Part shown: in pieces, positions 11,493 to 21,404 of the stretch
Layout: the number at the start of each line of letters is the position of its first letter
How positions within the stretch are numbered: the stretch's first letter is position 1
Source: Physella acuta
Lineage: Eukaryota; Mollusca; Gastropoda; Physidae
NCBI RefSeq assembly: GCF_028476545.1
Contig: NW_026732698.1
Coordinates: forward strand, 1-64,000
Length of the DNA: 64,000 bases
Direction: 5' to 3'
Notes under the pieces: model-generated
Databases searched by the model: none
Told to the model about the DNA's origin: nothing
Seen by the model: only the letters and a program-made list of their open reading frames with translations
Made by a program: the position numbers and the translations under genes

Positions 11493-11908
11493 TGTGTTTC
11501 TTTCAGAGATTTATTTTCCCTATAGGGGAAGCATTTGAAACTTTAAGGGTGTAGCGGACTTGTTTTTGGTGTGTGTGTGGGGGGGGGGGGGAGTGGGGTT
11601 AAAGTATATTATTTCAATATATACATTCTATTTCGTCCAGATGTGCACTTTCTTCCAGGAATTTCTTCGGGGAAAAGGGGGGGGGGTGAGCTTTTTCTCT
11701 CCCCTCCCCCGAAAATGTCTATTGCTCCCCCGAACAAAATGGAATTTATATAGAAAATATATACTTTTAATAGTGTCTGCCAGATCCCGGAAATTTTAGT
11801 CCGCCTCCCCCCTCCCTCCCCCAAAGAAAAAATTCTGGAAGAAACACTGCAGGTGTGGGGGTGGGGAGTCTACGTGCTTCGGCGGAGAGATGCCTGAAAG
11901 AAACTCTG
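11493..11908. mobile_element. G-run hAT-like composite element (nested or fused copies)
   Basis: A plus-oriented left end (GTGTTTCTTTCAGAG) opens the unit and a plus-oriented right end (GATGCCTGAAAGAAACTCTG) closes it. Inside, about 11732-11849 is a minus-oriented core (CAAAATGGAATTTATATAG, then TTCTGGAAGAAACACTG). The head-to-head arrangement makes a partial palindrome with G runs on one side and C runs on the other. Confidence 0.7.
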
Positions 11909-13020
11909 CTATATGGGTATGGTGGTGTAAGAAATCTAGGTGTGGTTTAAAACAAATGCAAGGTACTGATAGACAATATAGGAAGTAAAGTAGTGGTTTT
12001 AGTGAAGGTGGATTGTAGTGGGATTGTGGATTGTAGTGGGGTGGATGATGAAGTGCAAAGCACAACCGCTCAGGTGTGAGAAAGCCAGAAAGTCTTTTCG
12101 TTCTTTACTCGCAGAAACATGTCTTCAGCGGTATTCAAACTCTTAAGGTATACCCATTTTAAAAAAAAAACGATGTTTACTTTGAGCCTGTTACTTTAGT
12201 GTAAGAGATACTTACTCATCTTAAAGAACAAACGACGAGATACTATCAACAAACGTACCTGTTAAAAAAAGTTTAGATAAAAAAATAAAAAAAACTCAAA
12301 CGAAAATAATCAGATGCGGTCTACTGCACAATTCAATACCTCACGACGCTGATCTATGTTTAACTCTCAATACCTCACGACGCTGATCTATGTTTAACTC
12401 TCTCACCTGAGCGACGCGTCGTGCCAAATTTACCTGCAACAATCTGACCCGGGGATCGCTCGGTTACTTCCCTTCCCCAGGGGAGTCTGCAGTAGAGTAG
12501 ACGATACGGCTTAAAGAAGGTAAATGGCGAGATCAAAGATAATTTTGATGAAAGTTATCGGCTAGTAACGACATCGCAATAACAGACGGAAGTATAAGGT
12601 TATAAAGGTAGACTCTAAATTGATCTGTGTATCTTCATTCTGACATCTTAAATATCGACTGATTGACTGTTGATAATTTAAAAACGAAACCTAGAAATCT
12701 AGTTGTAAATAGGGTTTGTAAGTAAGTTACAACTTCTCGTTCTCGTACTTGCCAACTAGTAGATTTCGAGACCGTAGACTTAGCCCTATTGATAAATAAA
12801 GCGCGGAAAAGAGATAATTAAAGACAGTTAAAGACAGTAGATGTTGTTCCAGTCAAAGTTAAGTTAGTTAAATGTGTTTCTTTGGATGGTTCCTTTGTTT
12901 TGCTCATAACAACGCAATCTTCCACAACTAAAATAATAAAATGATTTAAAACTAGAAAACGTATGTCTAGTTATCCTCTTCTATTTACAAAAGACTATTT
13001 TGTTAAGTCGTGTTTTACAT
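11909..13020. other. Intergenic; one 34-bp direct duplication
   Basis: At 12331-12399 a 34-bp block (starting CAATACCTCACGACGCTGAT) is repeated twice head to tail. The GC-balanced stretch 12410-12500 could be regulatory, but no gene is attached. Confidence 0.5.
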
Positions 13021-13027
13021 TCTAATC

Positions 13028-13160
13028 AAACGACGTGGTCTAGCGGTAGAGCACATTTACTAACCCGAAAATCTTCAGACCACGGGTCGTCCACTGACCC
13101 ACCTGACCCTCATGTCCAACCCAGGTGGTGCGATACCCTGGGGGAGGGGAAGATAAAGCC
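13028..13160 (+). mobile_element. SINE head fragment (family A-like), decayed
   Basis: The A-box region (GTGGTCTAGCGGTAGAGCA) and CTAACCCGAAAATCT are clear. The B box is not, and the tail is unlike the family. Probably an old truncated copy. Confidence 0.5.
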
Positions 13161-13431
13161 TAGCAATAACTCACGTGTCTAGCGGCTGGTAGCGTGGGTG
13201 GATGAAATGTTGGAATGTTCCAGTCTAGATGGTTATTTAGCAATAGTTGGAGCCGGTAATGAAGATATACGAGATTGAGATAGCGATAAATCAATTACAT
13301 TTATACAACAGTACTACAATCATATAACACCAATCAGTGCCATCGATTTGGTGAAATTAGAAGTGTTAAACGTCACCAGGCTTAGATAATTAATCACTAC
13401 TTCATTAGTTGTCGTTTGCTTTAAATGTAGG

Positions 13432-13632
13432 GGTGCCGTGGACTAGGTGTAGAGTACTGACGGTTAAGTGTCAGGTTCGAATACGGGTTCTAGTCAGTAG
13501 AACATCCCTGTCTCACATAATGGAAAGTACAGGGGGCTGGGTATAATGCTGACCACACTATGACTGTATTTGCCGAGGTCATTGAAACAGATGAACTCGA
13601 CTGCATCTTCCCATTGCGTTTTGGACGACAAT
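13432..13632 (+). mobile_element. tRNA-derived SINE (family A), decayed full copy
   Basis: B box GGTTCGAATAC is followed by GGTTCTAGTCAGTAGAAC, a GGGCTGGGTATAATGCTGACC block, GCCGAGGTCATTGAAACAGA and a CTCGACTGCATC tail. Substitutions throughout suggest an old insertion. Confidence 0.75.
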
Positions 13633-13719
13633 ACAATTATAAATTACAAAACTGTTCAACTTTGTTTAGACAAAATGCAATATTTTAAGTATTTTTTAAT
13701 AATCATTGGCAAGGAATAT

Positions 13720-13775
13720 TTTTAATGAAAGTTACTTCCCATTTATTTAGTTACATTAATTAAAGGGAAAAGATA
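13720..13775 (-). repeat. Family D palindromic core
   Basis: GTTACTTCCCATTTATTTAG and AATTAAAGGGAAAAG form the imperfect palindrome seen in the module Z copies at 44-54 kb. Here it stands without the rest of the module. Confidence 0.4.
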
Positions 13776-14091
13776 AAAAAGTATGTATACAAGTTTTTTT
13801 CAGAAATAAAAATAAATTCAATGCTTTAGTAAAGTTTAGTTGAAACGACTAACCGTTATATATTAAATTTAAATAAATACATTATACACATTAAATAATT
13901 TTTTATATTACCGTTTCAAACAATGTGGTATTTCAATTAATCGCTACCTTACTCACAATACAAATCTCAAAACAAATAATTTATAATAGCGATTACACAT
14001 AAATTTGAATCAATGCTATAGCGCGATACGTGATTGGTGAAATAAGTTTTAAATTTTTTTTTCATAAAAAACGTTTTAATACGCTACAAAT

Positions 14092-14340
14092 ATGGCAACC
14101 AAACCACCCCTTCGCAACCTTCTTCTAAATAAAACTAAAATAGACCTTGTGTTGGCTCTCTCTGTGGCAGTAGGAGCAGCATTCTCTTACTCATATTTTG
14201 TCTCATGGCCAAGAAGAGCAGCGTTTGATGAAGCTAAAAGAACTATAGACGTTAAGGCTATGTCTGCTAGAATGAAAGCTAAAGGAGTTTTTGAGGGTGG
14301 TGTACCATTCTTTCCTGAATTGGGGGACAGCTCAGAATAA
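14092..14340 (+). CDS. COX6C: Cytochrome c oxidase subunit 6C homologue (intronless, probable retrogene)
   Basis: An 82-residue protein resembling cytochrome c oxidase subunit 6C, a small nuclear-encoded accessory subunit of respiratory complex IV in the mitochondrial inner membrane. It has a basic N-terminus (residues 1-16, ending LLNKTK), one predicted transmembrane helix at about 17-38 (IDLVLALSVAVGAAFSYSYF), then a charged helical tail (RRAAFDEAKRTIDVKAMSAR) and the GVFEGG turn. The family is usually about 75 residues, so this is full length, with a slightly longer acidic C-terminus. ATG at 14092 has a good context (AAATATGGC) and starts the family similarity. The reading frame is intact with no intron. 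The A-rich tail and long direct repeats mark it as a retrocopy; intactness suggests youth or selection. An ATTGG box lies at about 14034, but no promoter is demonstrated. Confidence 0.85.
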   Translation: MATKPPLRNLLLNKTKIDLVLALSVAVGAAFSYSYFVSWPRRAAFDEAKRTIDVKAMSARMKAKGVFEGGVPFFPELGDSSE

Positions 14341-14495
14341 TGTTACACATTTTCATTCTTTAGCACAGATGATAAATGTGTGAAATTGGCTGGATTTGTT
14401 TAAGCACTGACCTAAATGAACAGTACAGATGTATATTAGTGATAAAAAGTTTTCTATTTGTTCATATGATTTTCATAGCGAAGCAGTGTTGTTAA

Positions 14496-14501
14496 AATAA
14501 A
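14496..14501 (+). terminator. Polyadenylation signal of the COX6C copy
   Basis: AATAAA lies about 12 bases before the start of the genomic A-rich tract at 14513, normal spacing for a cleavage site. The tract is therefore best read as a retroposed poly(A) tail. Confidence 0.75.
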
Positions 14502-14779
14502 TGCTTGAATTGAAAAAAAATAAAAAAAATAAAAAACTTATTAATAACAAGCTTTTATGTATTAATGCACTAAAAAGTAGAAAATAAATTATAGACTACT
14601 ATTTAAATAACTATAAAGAAAAGCGTGGGTTACTTTAGTATCTATTGGATACCTTTACTAATATTTAGGAAGTGACCCACGCTTTTCTTTATAGTTTTTT
14701 TTAAATAGTAGTGTATAATTTATTTTCTACTTTTTAGTGCATTAGTACATAAAAGCTTGTTATTAAAACGTTTTTTATG

Positions 14780-16025
14780 ATTTTTTTTCAGTACTTTACA
14801 TGTTTTTATTTACAATAGTGTTTCATGACTAAAAAACATTGTGGTTGGATAGAAATGCCTACTAATTTGGTCAAATTTTTTCATTAATTCATAAAAAAAT
14901 AATTAGGCATCCAATTAAGTCAAATTTAATGTCACAGTGCATTGTCTTCGTGTCTTGACCCACGTACCAATTACGAAGTAATTGTCAAGTAGAAGTGCCT
15001 GCAATTTCGCTCCGGCGTTTCGATTTAGACTGACTACAGACTATCGACAGATTGTCGACAAAGGAAGTGAGTTAAATAAAAGCTTGTAAAAACCTAAGTC
15101 TACGTATTGAATTAAAAATTCCAATCTTCGCCAAATACCCCATCACTAAAAGAATAAAGATTTTGTTTTTTTAAATCGTGAAATTAGATTTCAGTCTTTA
15201 TTGGAAGATATTGCTACTTTCCGATCAATTTATACGCCGTTTCTCAAGAGGTTTGTGTGAATGGTTTCTTAAGTCAAGAGTTCTAGAAGATGTTTGGACC
15301 GTGGGCTTCCTATCGACTTAGTTGAGCGATAGTTGGAATAAGAGTACAATCGATGTTAAGACGAAGATTCAATGGGGTTAAATTTCAAAGGAGGGAGATT
15401 TTAAAATGGGGATTCCCCAGAGCCATTACTTTTTTTAAAAATCGGTTATTTCCGTTTAATCTTGGTTATAACAATAAAAGCTGTATCTTTTTGATAATTA
15501 TAAAAAAAAACATAGCGGCTAACATTTTAAAGAAGTCTTTGTTTAAACGTTTTTGTTTGTGTATAAAAAATGATCAAGGGGGATAACACATTTTTTTCTC
15601 TAGCTATGTATATGTTAGCTCTCTAAATTTTGTTTCTTTTAAAAATTAGTCAGAGTTGTAAGTATCAAATTATGTTGAGTACCATAATACGATATTTTCT
15701 TTTAAATTCCATACTCCTTGTGTAGTTTTATTTCTATTTACAATTAACAAACAACAATACCTTGCATAGGTCTGTCGCGCAAGGACTTCAATAAACAGCT
15801 AAGCGTCCATAGCTACACATTTTACTACTTCAGAAGATTCTGAACACAATTTATCAACGCAGGGAATAAATCAATCAACGTCAGCCAATGTCAAGGCCGA
15901 TGTACTTCATCAGCTGAGGTTTACACCTTCTAAGAAATCTGGTCTTTTCTTTATCAGTGCGTCTTTCAAGTGTTGAAAGGTATACAGACGCCCCTCCAAT
16001 AAACACGCAAACAGAATCTGTTTAC
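14780..16025. other. Intergenic, no gene seen
   Basis: AT-rich DNA. The 77-codon frame at 15353-15586 has no recognisable features and sits in low-complexity sequence. Confidence 0.55.
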
Positions 16026-16029
16026 AGCG

Positions 16030-17010
16030 TAGACAGACCGGCAAGGGACTGTACTCTAAATTATCCAGTCTTCAACTATCTTGACAGTTAAGGGATTTTA
16101 AACTATCCGATCTTCAAAGTAAAGATATAGACAGTAAAAAGACTTTACTCTAAAGTATCCAATCTCTAACGTATCTTGAGATATAGACAGTAAAGGGACT
16201 GTACTCTAAATTATCCAATCTTAAACGTATATTTACATTTTTAAATGAAAGGGACTGTACTCTTAATGATCCTACCTCATACATAATTAGAGACTATAGA
16301 ATATATAGACCAGAAAGGGACTGAACTCTAAATTATCCAATCTTAAACGTATATTTACATTTTTAAATGAAAGGGACTGTACTCTTAATGATCCTACATC
16401 ATACATAATTAGAGACTATAGAATATATAGACCAGAAAGGGACTGAACTCTAAATTATCCAATCTTAAACGTACCTTTACATTTTTAAATGAAAGGGACT
16501 GTACTCTTAATGATCCTACCTCATACATAATTAGAGACTATAGATATAGACCAGAAAGGGACTGAACTCTAAATTATTCAACTTCTAACTTGAGATATAG
16601 GTCGGCAAGGGACTGAATTCAAAATTATTCAACCCCCACCTTGAGATAAGACCGGCAATGGGCAATACTCTAGACTATACACAAGGTAAACATAATAAAA
16701 TAGACAGCAAGGGACTGAACTCTAAAGTATTCAACCTCTAAATTTGAAACGCATGACGGGAAATTGCTAATACTCTAAATTACACAGTATCAAACATAAC
16801 TTATAACATAAGCCATCAAGGGACTACTCTAAATTATCCAAACTCAAACTTGAGAAACGATAAGGGACTGTACTCTAAACTACACATCAAAATTACAGAA
16901 AGATGATGTACTCTAAATTATCCAACCTTAAAACATAAGCGTATGATACATACAGCAAGGGACTGTGCTCAAAACACACAGGCTGTAAATTATCAAACCT
17001 TGAATATAAC
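16030..17010 (+). repeat. Degenerate minisatellite with 121-bp higher-order block
   Basis: The phrase GGGACTGTACTCTAAATTAT recurs at irregular spacing of about 50-65 bp over nearly 1 kb. Within it, about 16195-16560 is a cleaner block of about 121 bp, three copies, in which a GGGACTGAACTC unit alternates with a GGGACTGTACTCTTAATGAT unit. The clean block is probably a recent amplification inside an older array. Confidence 0.9.
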
Positions 17011-17552
17011 TTGAGATATTTCTACATAAACAATTTTTAAAGCATGAACTTGTCATCCATACAGAAAGCCAGGCCTGTCTTAGCAACTCATACATATTTA
17101 CAACGTATTTATTTTTACTCCATGCAGGAATGAAACCCTAATGAACGCTTTAACCAATAATAATCTTCAGTCGTATCTGCTTACTGTAAATATTTTTACC
17201 CTTAATTTAAAAAAAAAAAGAAAAAGTTGACATCTGCTACCTGTAAAACATCCGATATTTTCCTACAAAAATTTAAAACAAAAAAAAAACGGCATGTTTG
17301 TGGCTTGGCATGCTTAGAATAAATTTAAAACGTATGCTATTTCCATAATCTGTCAAATGTCTATATTATTATTATTTGAAAAATTCGTGTCTCATTTTTT
17401 TCCCTTAAATTTTCTTAAAATATAAAACAAAACAACCGAAAAAACGAAAAAAAAATATGAAAAAAAATCAACTCAGGCAAGGTACAAGTTTAAAAATGTC
17501 TATTTCTAAACTGTAATTTGTTTCGCTAAAATGACAGCTCTCGAAACTCTCT

Positions 17553-17564
17553 TGCGCATGCGCG
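17553..17564. promoter_or_regulatory. NRF1-type palindrome TGCGCATGCGCG
   Basis: An exact match to the palindromic consensus bound by NRF1, a common element of housekeeping promoters. It stands alone in AT-rich DNA with no identified gene start, so use in vivo is uncertain. Confidence 0.35.
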
Positions 17565-17884
17565 TGCTAGGAATTACCCACAGAGCATCACCAGCGACAA
17601 CTTAATTAATCATTTCAAACGCTTTAAATTGATTATATGTCAGCTTTTTTACATAAAAACGTGAACCCATTCAGGAAATAAACTCTTAAATAATATTTAA
17701 AATGGATTCTTCCGTTAAAACGAGTTACAGTTTTTATTTTATTTTTTTAAATATGTAAAAAATATATGTGTTTTCCGTGAAATGCCATCATTGCATGTCT
17801 ACATTGAGATTAAAAAAGCTAAACTAGATAAGAATGCATTGATGTCAAAAGCAGTCAGACGGCTTTAAAAAAATTGTTCACTTT

Positions 17885-18082
17885 GGGACCTGACATGCCA
17901 TAGTGCAGATGAAGTAGAGTTAATCTGTTTCTTGACATCGGCATATGAAGGGATGATGTAGTCAGATACCCATCAGAGCTGGGTAGACCCAGGGACGCTA
18001 TACGTAAACCGTAGTATGTGATTCGAACTCGAGACTTTATGGTTAGCAGGGGAACGCTCTACAACTAGACCACAGATTCCCA
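17885..18082 (-). mobile_element. tRNA-derived SINE (family A), minus strand
   Basis: Reading the minus strand: tRNA-like head (TCTAGTTGTAGAGCG), GTCTCGAGTTCGAATC B-box region, then CTGGGTCTACCC, GATGGGTATCTGACTAC and the tail with TGCCGATGTCAAGAAACAGA and CTCTACTTCATCTGC. The middle is shortened relative to the 61-kb copy. Confidence 0.8.
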
Positions 18083-18167
18083 TAAATAATACAAAGGGAT
18101 AATTTAAATACTAAAATTTAAAGACTTCTTACCGTACTAAAACATTATCTTTGCTGAAAAAACAAGT

Positions 18168-18432
18168 GGGAGGCATGGTAGGGTAGAAAATGTGTGATTG
18201 ATAACACACAAGTCCAGAGTTCGAACCCATGGCTCGATAGCTGAGGAAAGCAAACCATCTAGAAGAAAAAAAGCACTCCGTAATCAAATAACTGTCGACA
18301 TGCAAATCGTTCTAGATTGGAGACATGCTCTGTAAGCACATGTAAAATAGGAGTCAATGGGCTGTATTGCGCATTAAGTGTTGACACATAATGTGTATAT
18401 TAAAATTAAGAACGAAGAAGAAGTAGAACTCT
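18168..18432 (+). mobile_element. tRNA-derived SINE (family B)
   Basis: The head has GGTAGGGTAGA and a B box in GAGTTCGAACCC. The 3' part has GGAGTCAATGGGCTGTATTG, CGCATTAAGTGTTGACAC and ends AATTAAGAACGAAGAAGAAG. The GAAGAAGAAG terminus recurs at 20.7, 23.57, 57.6 and 60.55 kb and defines the family. Confidence 0.7.
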
Positions 18433-19312
18433 ACAAAAACAATTGAGACCGAAGAAGGAGTATACAAAAAACAAAACTCCGAAAAGAATTAGAGTGTGAT
18501 AGCGATTAAAACTTATAAATCTAAAAATAGACACGATTGAAAAGACTAAAGTTAGCTAGCACGACCTGTCAAATTTTGTCCATTATATTTGGGGCAGGAG
18601 GGTCCCATATAACTATCATCTACACGATATCTTCTACAGCTTGCAGAAAGTGCAAAATTTATTTTCAAAACGAGGCTGAACTTTCAGCCAAAAACTGAAG
18701 CTCACTCTTAAGACATATTGAAATTTAATGGCAACCAGATATAAAGAAACAATTATTTTTGTTTATTACATTTTAAAAATTTCTTATTTAACGCTCAAAA
18801 TAAAGAATAGAAAAAAATATTTTTGGATACTGTTCCTTTGGTTCAAATAAAATACATGAAAAAAAATATAACTAATGACGTACCTACTATCGCATTGGTT
18901 CATATCTATATTTTTAAAATATATCGCAAGGTTATTAAAACTAGCATTTTGACACGTCTATCTATGCGATACACATTTCGGATGCAAGTTTAAGGTGATA
19001 AATGTAAAATAAATAAAGTTTAGTTATCGTGTAATTTTGTGATGTATGACTTTTTTCGTTCACATAATATAAAACTGAATACACAGTTGTGTTTTGTAAC
19101 AGTACAAGTTTTAACTCTAAATTTAAAAAAAGAAAAAAAAAAAAAACCCCGCGGATGTAATGTTACACATGTGAGATTGGGAGTCGGGGTGGGGGGGGGG
19201 GGGTGGATAGAAGTAGTGACTGAGTGGAGGTGAAGTTATGGGTGGAGGGCTTCATGTGACTGTTGTATATGAGCATGGGGTAAGAGAACGAGAACAAAAA
19301 TAAAGGAGAAAA

Positions 19313-19700
19313 CTCACTTCAACCTTAACCTTTGCAGCATGATCAATTAAAAATTCAAATTTTAACCCTTGCAGCCCGAGAAAGTAAATAGTTCTAACCT
19401 TAACCTTTGCAGCGTGGTCAATTAAAATTTTTAATTTTAACCTTTGAAGCCCGAGAAAGTAAAAAGTTCAAACGTTAACCTTAGCAGTACGATCAAGTAA
19501 TAATTCAAACTTTAACCCTAGCAGCACGAAAAAGTAAATAGTTCCAACCTTAACCCTTGCAGCATGATTAAGTTGAAAATTCAAATTCTAAACCTCGCAG
19601 CCCGAGAAAGTAAAAAGTTCAAACGTTAACCCTAGCAGTACGATCAAGCAATAATTCAACATTTAACACTCGCAGCCCGAGAAAGTAAATACTTCACATA
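19313..19700 (+). repeat. Minisatellite, unit about 75 bp, about 5 copies
   Basis: Each unit holds two related halves, AACCTTAACCTTTGCAGCAT and TTTAACCCTTGCAGCCCGAG, followed by AAAGTAAATAGTTC. The 75-bp period comes from a dimer of about 37 bp. Just upstream, 19186-19203 is a G run. Confidence 0.9.
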
Positions 19701-20072
19701 ATCCCAGTGTTTTTCGTAGATTGCCAAATTTTTTTTACCGAACACAACAACACAACTGAAATCAAGATAGCAATCGACCAACAGTGGCGTCATTCCTTCA
19801 CTGTTGTAACACGGAGTCCATTAGCTTCTCTCTCTATTTACCCGTGAACGAATCCTAAGTGTGCTAGGTGAGACAGAACTTAACACTACGAATACATGAT
19901 TTTTCGTACATATTGTAATTTACCCTAACAAGATATAAGCGGACAGGCCTATTCAACCTGTACACGAAATTATTAATCACAACTCTTTTCTTAGATAGAC
20001 CGATATAAACATAACATATATCTAGTCATCGATACGCAAACAAATTCGCCACACACAACAGCATAAAACAAG

Positions 20073-20262
20073 ATTTGTGTAATCTTTACAAAGGCCTAAT
20101 AGAAGTTGTTGTGTAATCTTCACAAAGGCCTGATAGAAGTTTTTGTGTAATCTTTACAAAGGCCTAATAGAAATTGTTGTGTAATCTTTACAAATGCCTA
20201 ATAGAAGTTTTTGTGTAATCTTTACAAGGGCCTAATAGAAGTTGTTGTGTAATCTTTACTTT
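20073..20262 (+). repeat. 31-bp minisatellite, 6 copies
   Basis: GTTGTGTAATCTTTACAAAG followed by GCCTAATAGAA repeats with little variation, so the array looks recent. Confidence 0.95.
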
Positions 20263-20340
20263 CATGGAACGAATTAGTAACTCGTTCTTTAAGCCATTTT
20301 CTACACATATTTTCATATTCCATTTGTGTTATCTTTTACA

Positions 20341-20497
20341 GTCCGCCCCCCCCCCCCCCGAACGAAATTGAATTTATATAGAAAATATAAACTTCTACCA
20401 GTATCCGCCCCCTCTCCCCGAAAAATTTAGTCCGCACCCCCGAAAATATCATGTGCCCCCCCCCCCACTCAGAGAAAAAATTCTGAAAGAAACACTG
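20341..20497 (-). mobile_element. G-run hAT-like element, minus-strand copy
   Basis: On the minus strand it begins CAGTGTTTCTTTCAGAATTT, followed by the core (GGATACTGGTAGAAG, TATATTTTCTATATAAATTC) and G runs. The far terminal repeat is not seen and may be truncated at 20341. Confidence 0.75.
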
Positions 20498-20509
20498 ATT
20501 ACAGTAAAC

Positions 20510-20740
20510 AAAGGCTACGGAAGCAAATCTAAAAAAGAAAAGCAGGCTGAAATCGGAGTCAATGGCCTCAATGGCGCATAACCAATTGACACGTATCCTT
20601 AATTGTGATGGAGGCGTGGTAGAGTCGGCAAAAAGCTCATGGTTAATACATTCGAAAAAGTCTAGAGTTCAAACCCTCTGGCAGATAAGGCTCGATCCCT
20701 TCCAACACTAAAAATTAAGAACGAAGAAGAAGATGACAGT
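20510..20740 (+). mobile_element. SINE family B copy with an embedded second tRNA-like head
   Basis: The body reads AGCAGGCTGAAATCGGAGTC, CATAACCAATTGACACGTAT, AATTGTGATGGAGG and, later, TTCCAACACTAAAAATTAAG and GAACGAAGAAGAAG. Between GGAGG and GATCCCTTCCAACAC lies an extra segment of about 80 bp with a pol III A box (TGGTAGAGTCGG) and B box (GTTCAAACCC). The 57.5-kb copy lacks it. Either a head inserted here or the other copy lost it. Confidence 0.65.
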
Positions 20741-20815
20741 AAACAAAAAAACAGGGATTTGTATAATTTTTGTTTCTCCTTATAATGCCAAACCATCAAG
20801 TCTATTGTATTTCAG

Positions 20816-21151
20816 ATGAAGTGCATTGTTCGCGATAAAATTAATAGAAAGCGGAAACCACCCAGGATTTACTGGTATGATTATAGCAATGTGGTGAGCC
20901 AAACTGCGCAATGTTATCTATCTGCATCACGTGTTTACCGTGAGCTAACGGGTAAACACAATTTACCACAAACTGAAAATAACGGACCATTTATTTTTAT
21001 TGTGCAAACATATTTACAACCAAACAGACGAATAGCTTACCTTGCCGCCGATGTAAATAAAACAATGCAGATTGAAGGGAAAACGAAAGTAGATATTGTA
21101 ACGTTGAAAGACGGACATTTAGATAATAATAGAAAAACAGTAATTTTTTAA
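20816..21151 (+). CDS. Candidate terminal coding exon, unknown protein (111 codons)
   Basis: The open frame begins exactly after a plausible splice acceptor: a pyrimidine-rich stretch then TTGTATTTCAG ending at 20815. It closes with TAA, and a polyadenylation signal AATAAA follows at 21177. Codon content looks ordinary, not low complexity. The peptide has a basic start (RDKINRKRKPP), an aromatic stretch (RIYWYDYSN), GPFIFIVQTYLQPNRRIAYL and an acidic or polar end. I do not recognise the family and see no catalytic motif. An in-frame ATG at the first codon means a single-exon start is also possible. No upstream exon is identified in the window. Confidence 0.45.
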   Translation: MKCIVRDKINRKRKPPRIYWYDYSNVVSQTAQCYLSASRVYRELTGKHNLPQTENNGPFIFIVQTYLQPNRRIAYLAADVNKTMQIEGKTKVDIVTLKDGHLDNNRKTVIF

Positions 21152-21176
21152 AACTATGGTTATGGTTGTTGACAGA

Positions 21177-21182
21177 AATAAA
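21177..21182 (+). terminator. Polyadenylation signal after the candidate exon
   Basis: AATAAA 26 bases after the stop codon, followed by GTGCTTT and a TGTCTTGAG stretch compatible with a downstream GT-rich element. Confidence 0.4.
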
Positions 21183-21247
21183 GTGCTTTAAAAGTTCATT
21201 TGTCTTGAGTACAATAGTTCAGTCCTTCTAAAAGTTCAAATTTACGA

Positions 21248-21356
<109 letters not shown>

Positions 21357-21404
21357 CAAATAACAAAGGGATAAAGTGGATTTCAACAAAACATCCAGGG
21401 TTAC

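Larger units (their letters stand above)
14064..14546 (+). mobile_element. Processed retrocopy insertion of COX6C mRNA with target duplication
   Basis: The inserted unit runs from about 14082 (ten bases of leader before the ATG) through the ORF and 3' UTR to an A-rich tail at 14513-14528. It is bounded by ATAAAAAACGTTTTAATA at 14064-14081 and ATAAAAAACTTATTAATA at 14529-14546, which match at 16 of 18 positions. Polyadenylation signal, A tail and long direct repeats are the hallmark of LINE-mediated reverse transcription. The target was the left arm of a palindromic MITE: the 5' duplicate continues the MITE end, and the MITE resumes at 14547. The retrocopy is therefore younger than the MITE. 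Confidence 0.75.
14063..14779. mobile_element. Palindromic MITE (about 250 bp) interrupted by the COX6C retrocopy
   Basis: The left arm is 14063-14081 plus 14547 to about 14637. The right arm is about 14671-14779. The arms are near-perfect inverted repeats, for example GAAAAGCGTGGGTTACTT against AAGTGACCCACGCTTTTC, around a loop of about 35 bases. Outer ends are CATAAAAAACG and CGTTTTTTATG. Flanks are ATTTTTTTTT on the left and ATTTTTTTT on the right, compatible with a T-rich duplication of about 9 bp, though low complexity makes this weak. There is no coding capacity. Confidence 0.8.
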
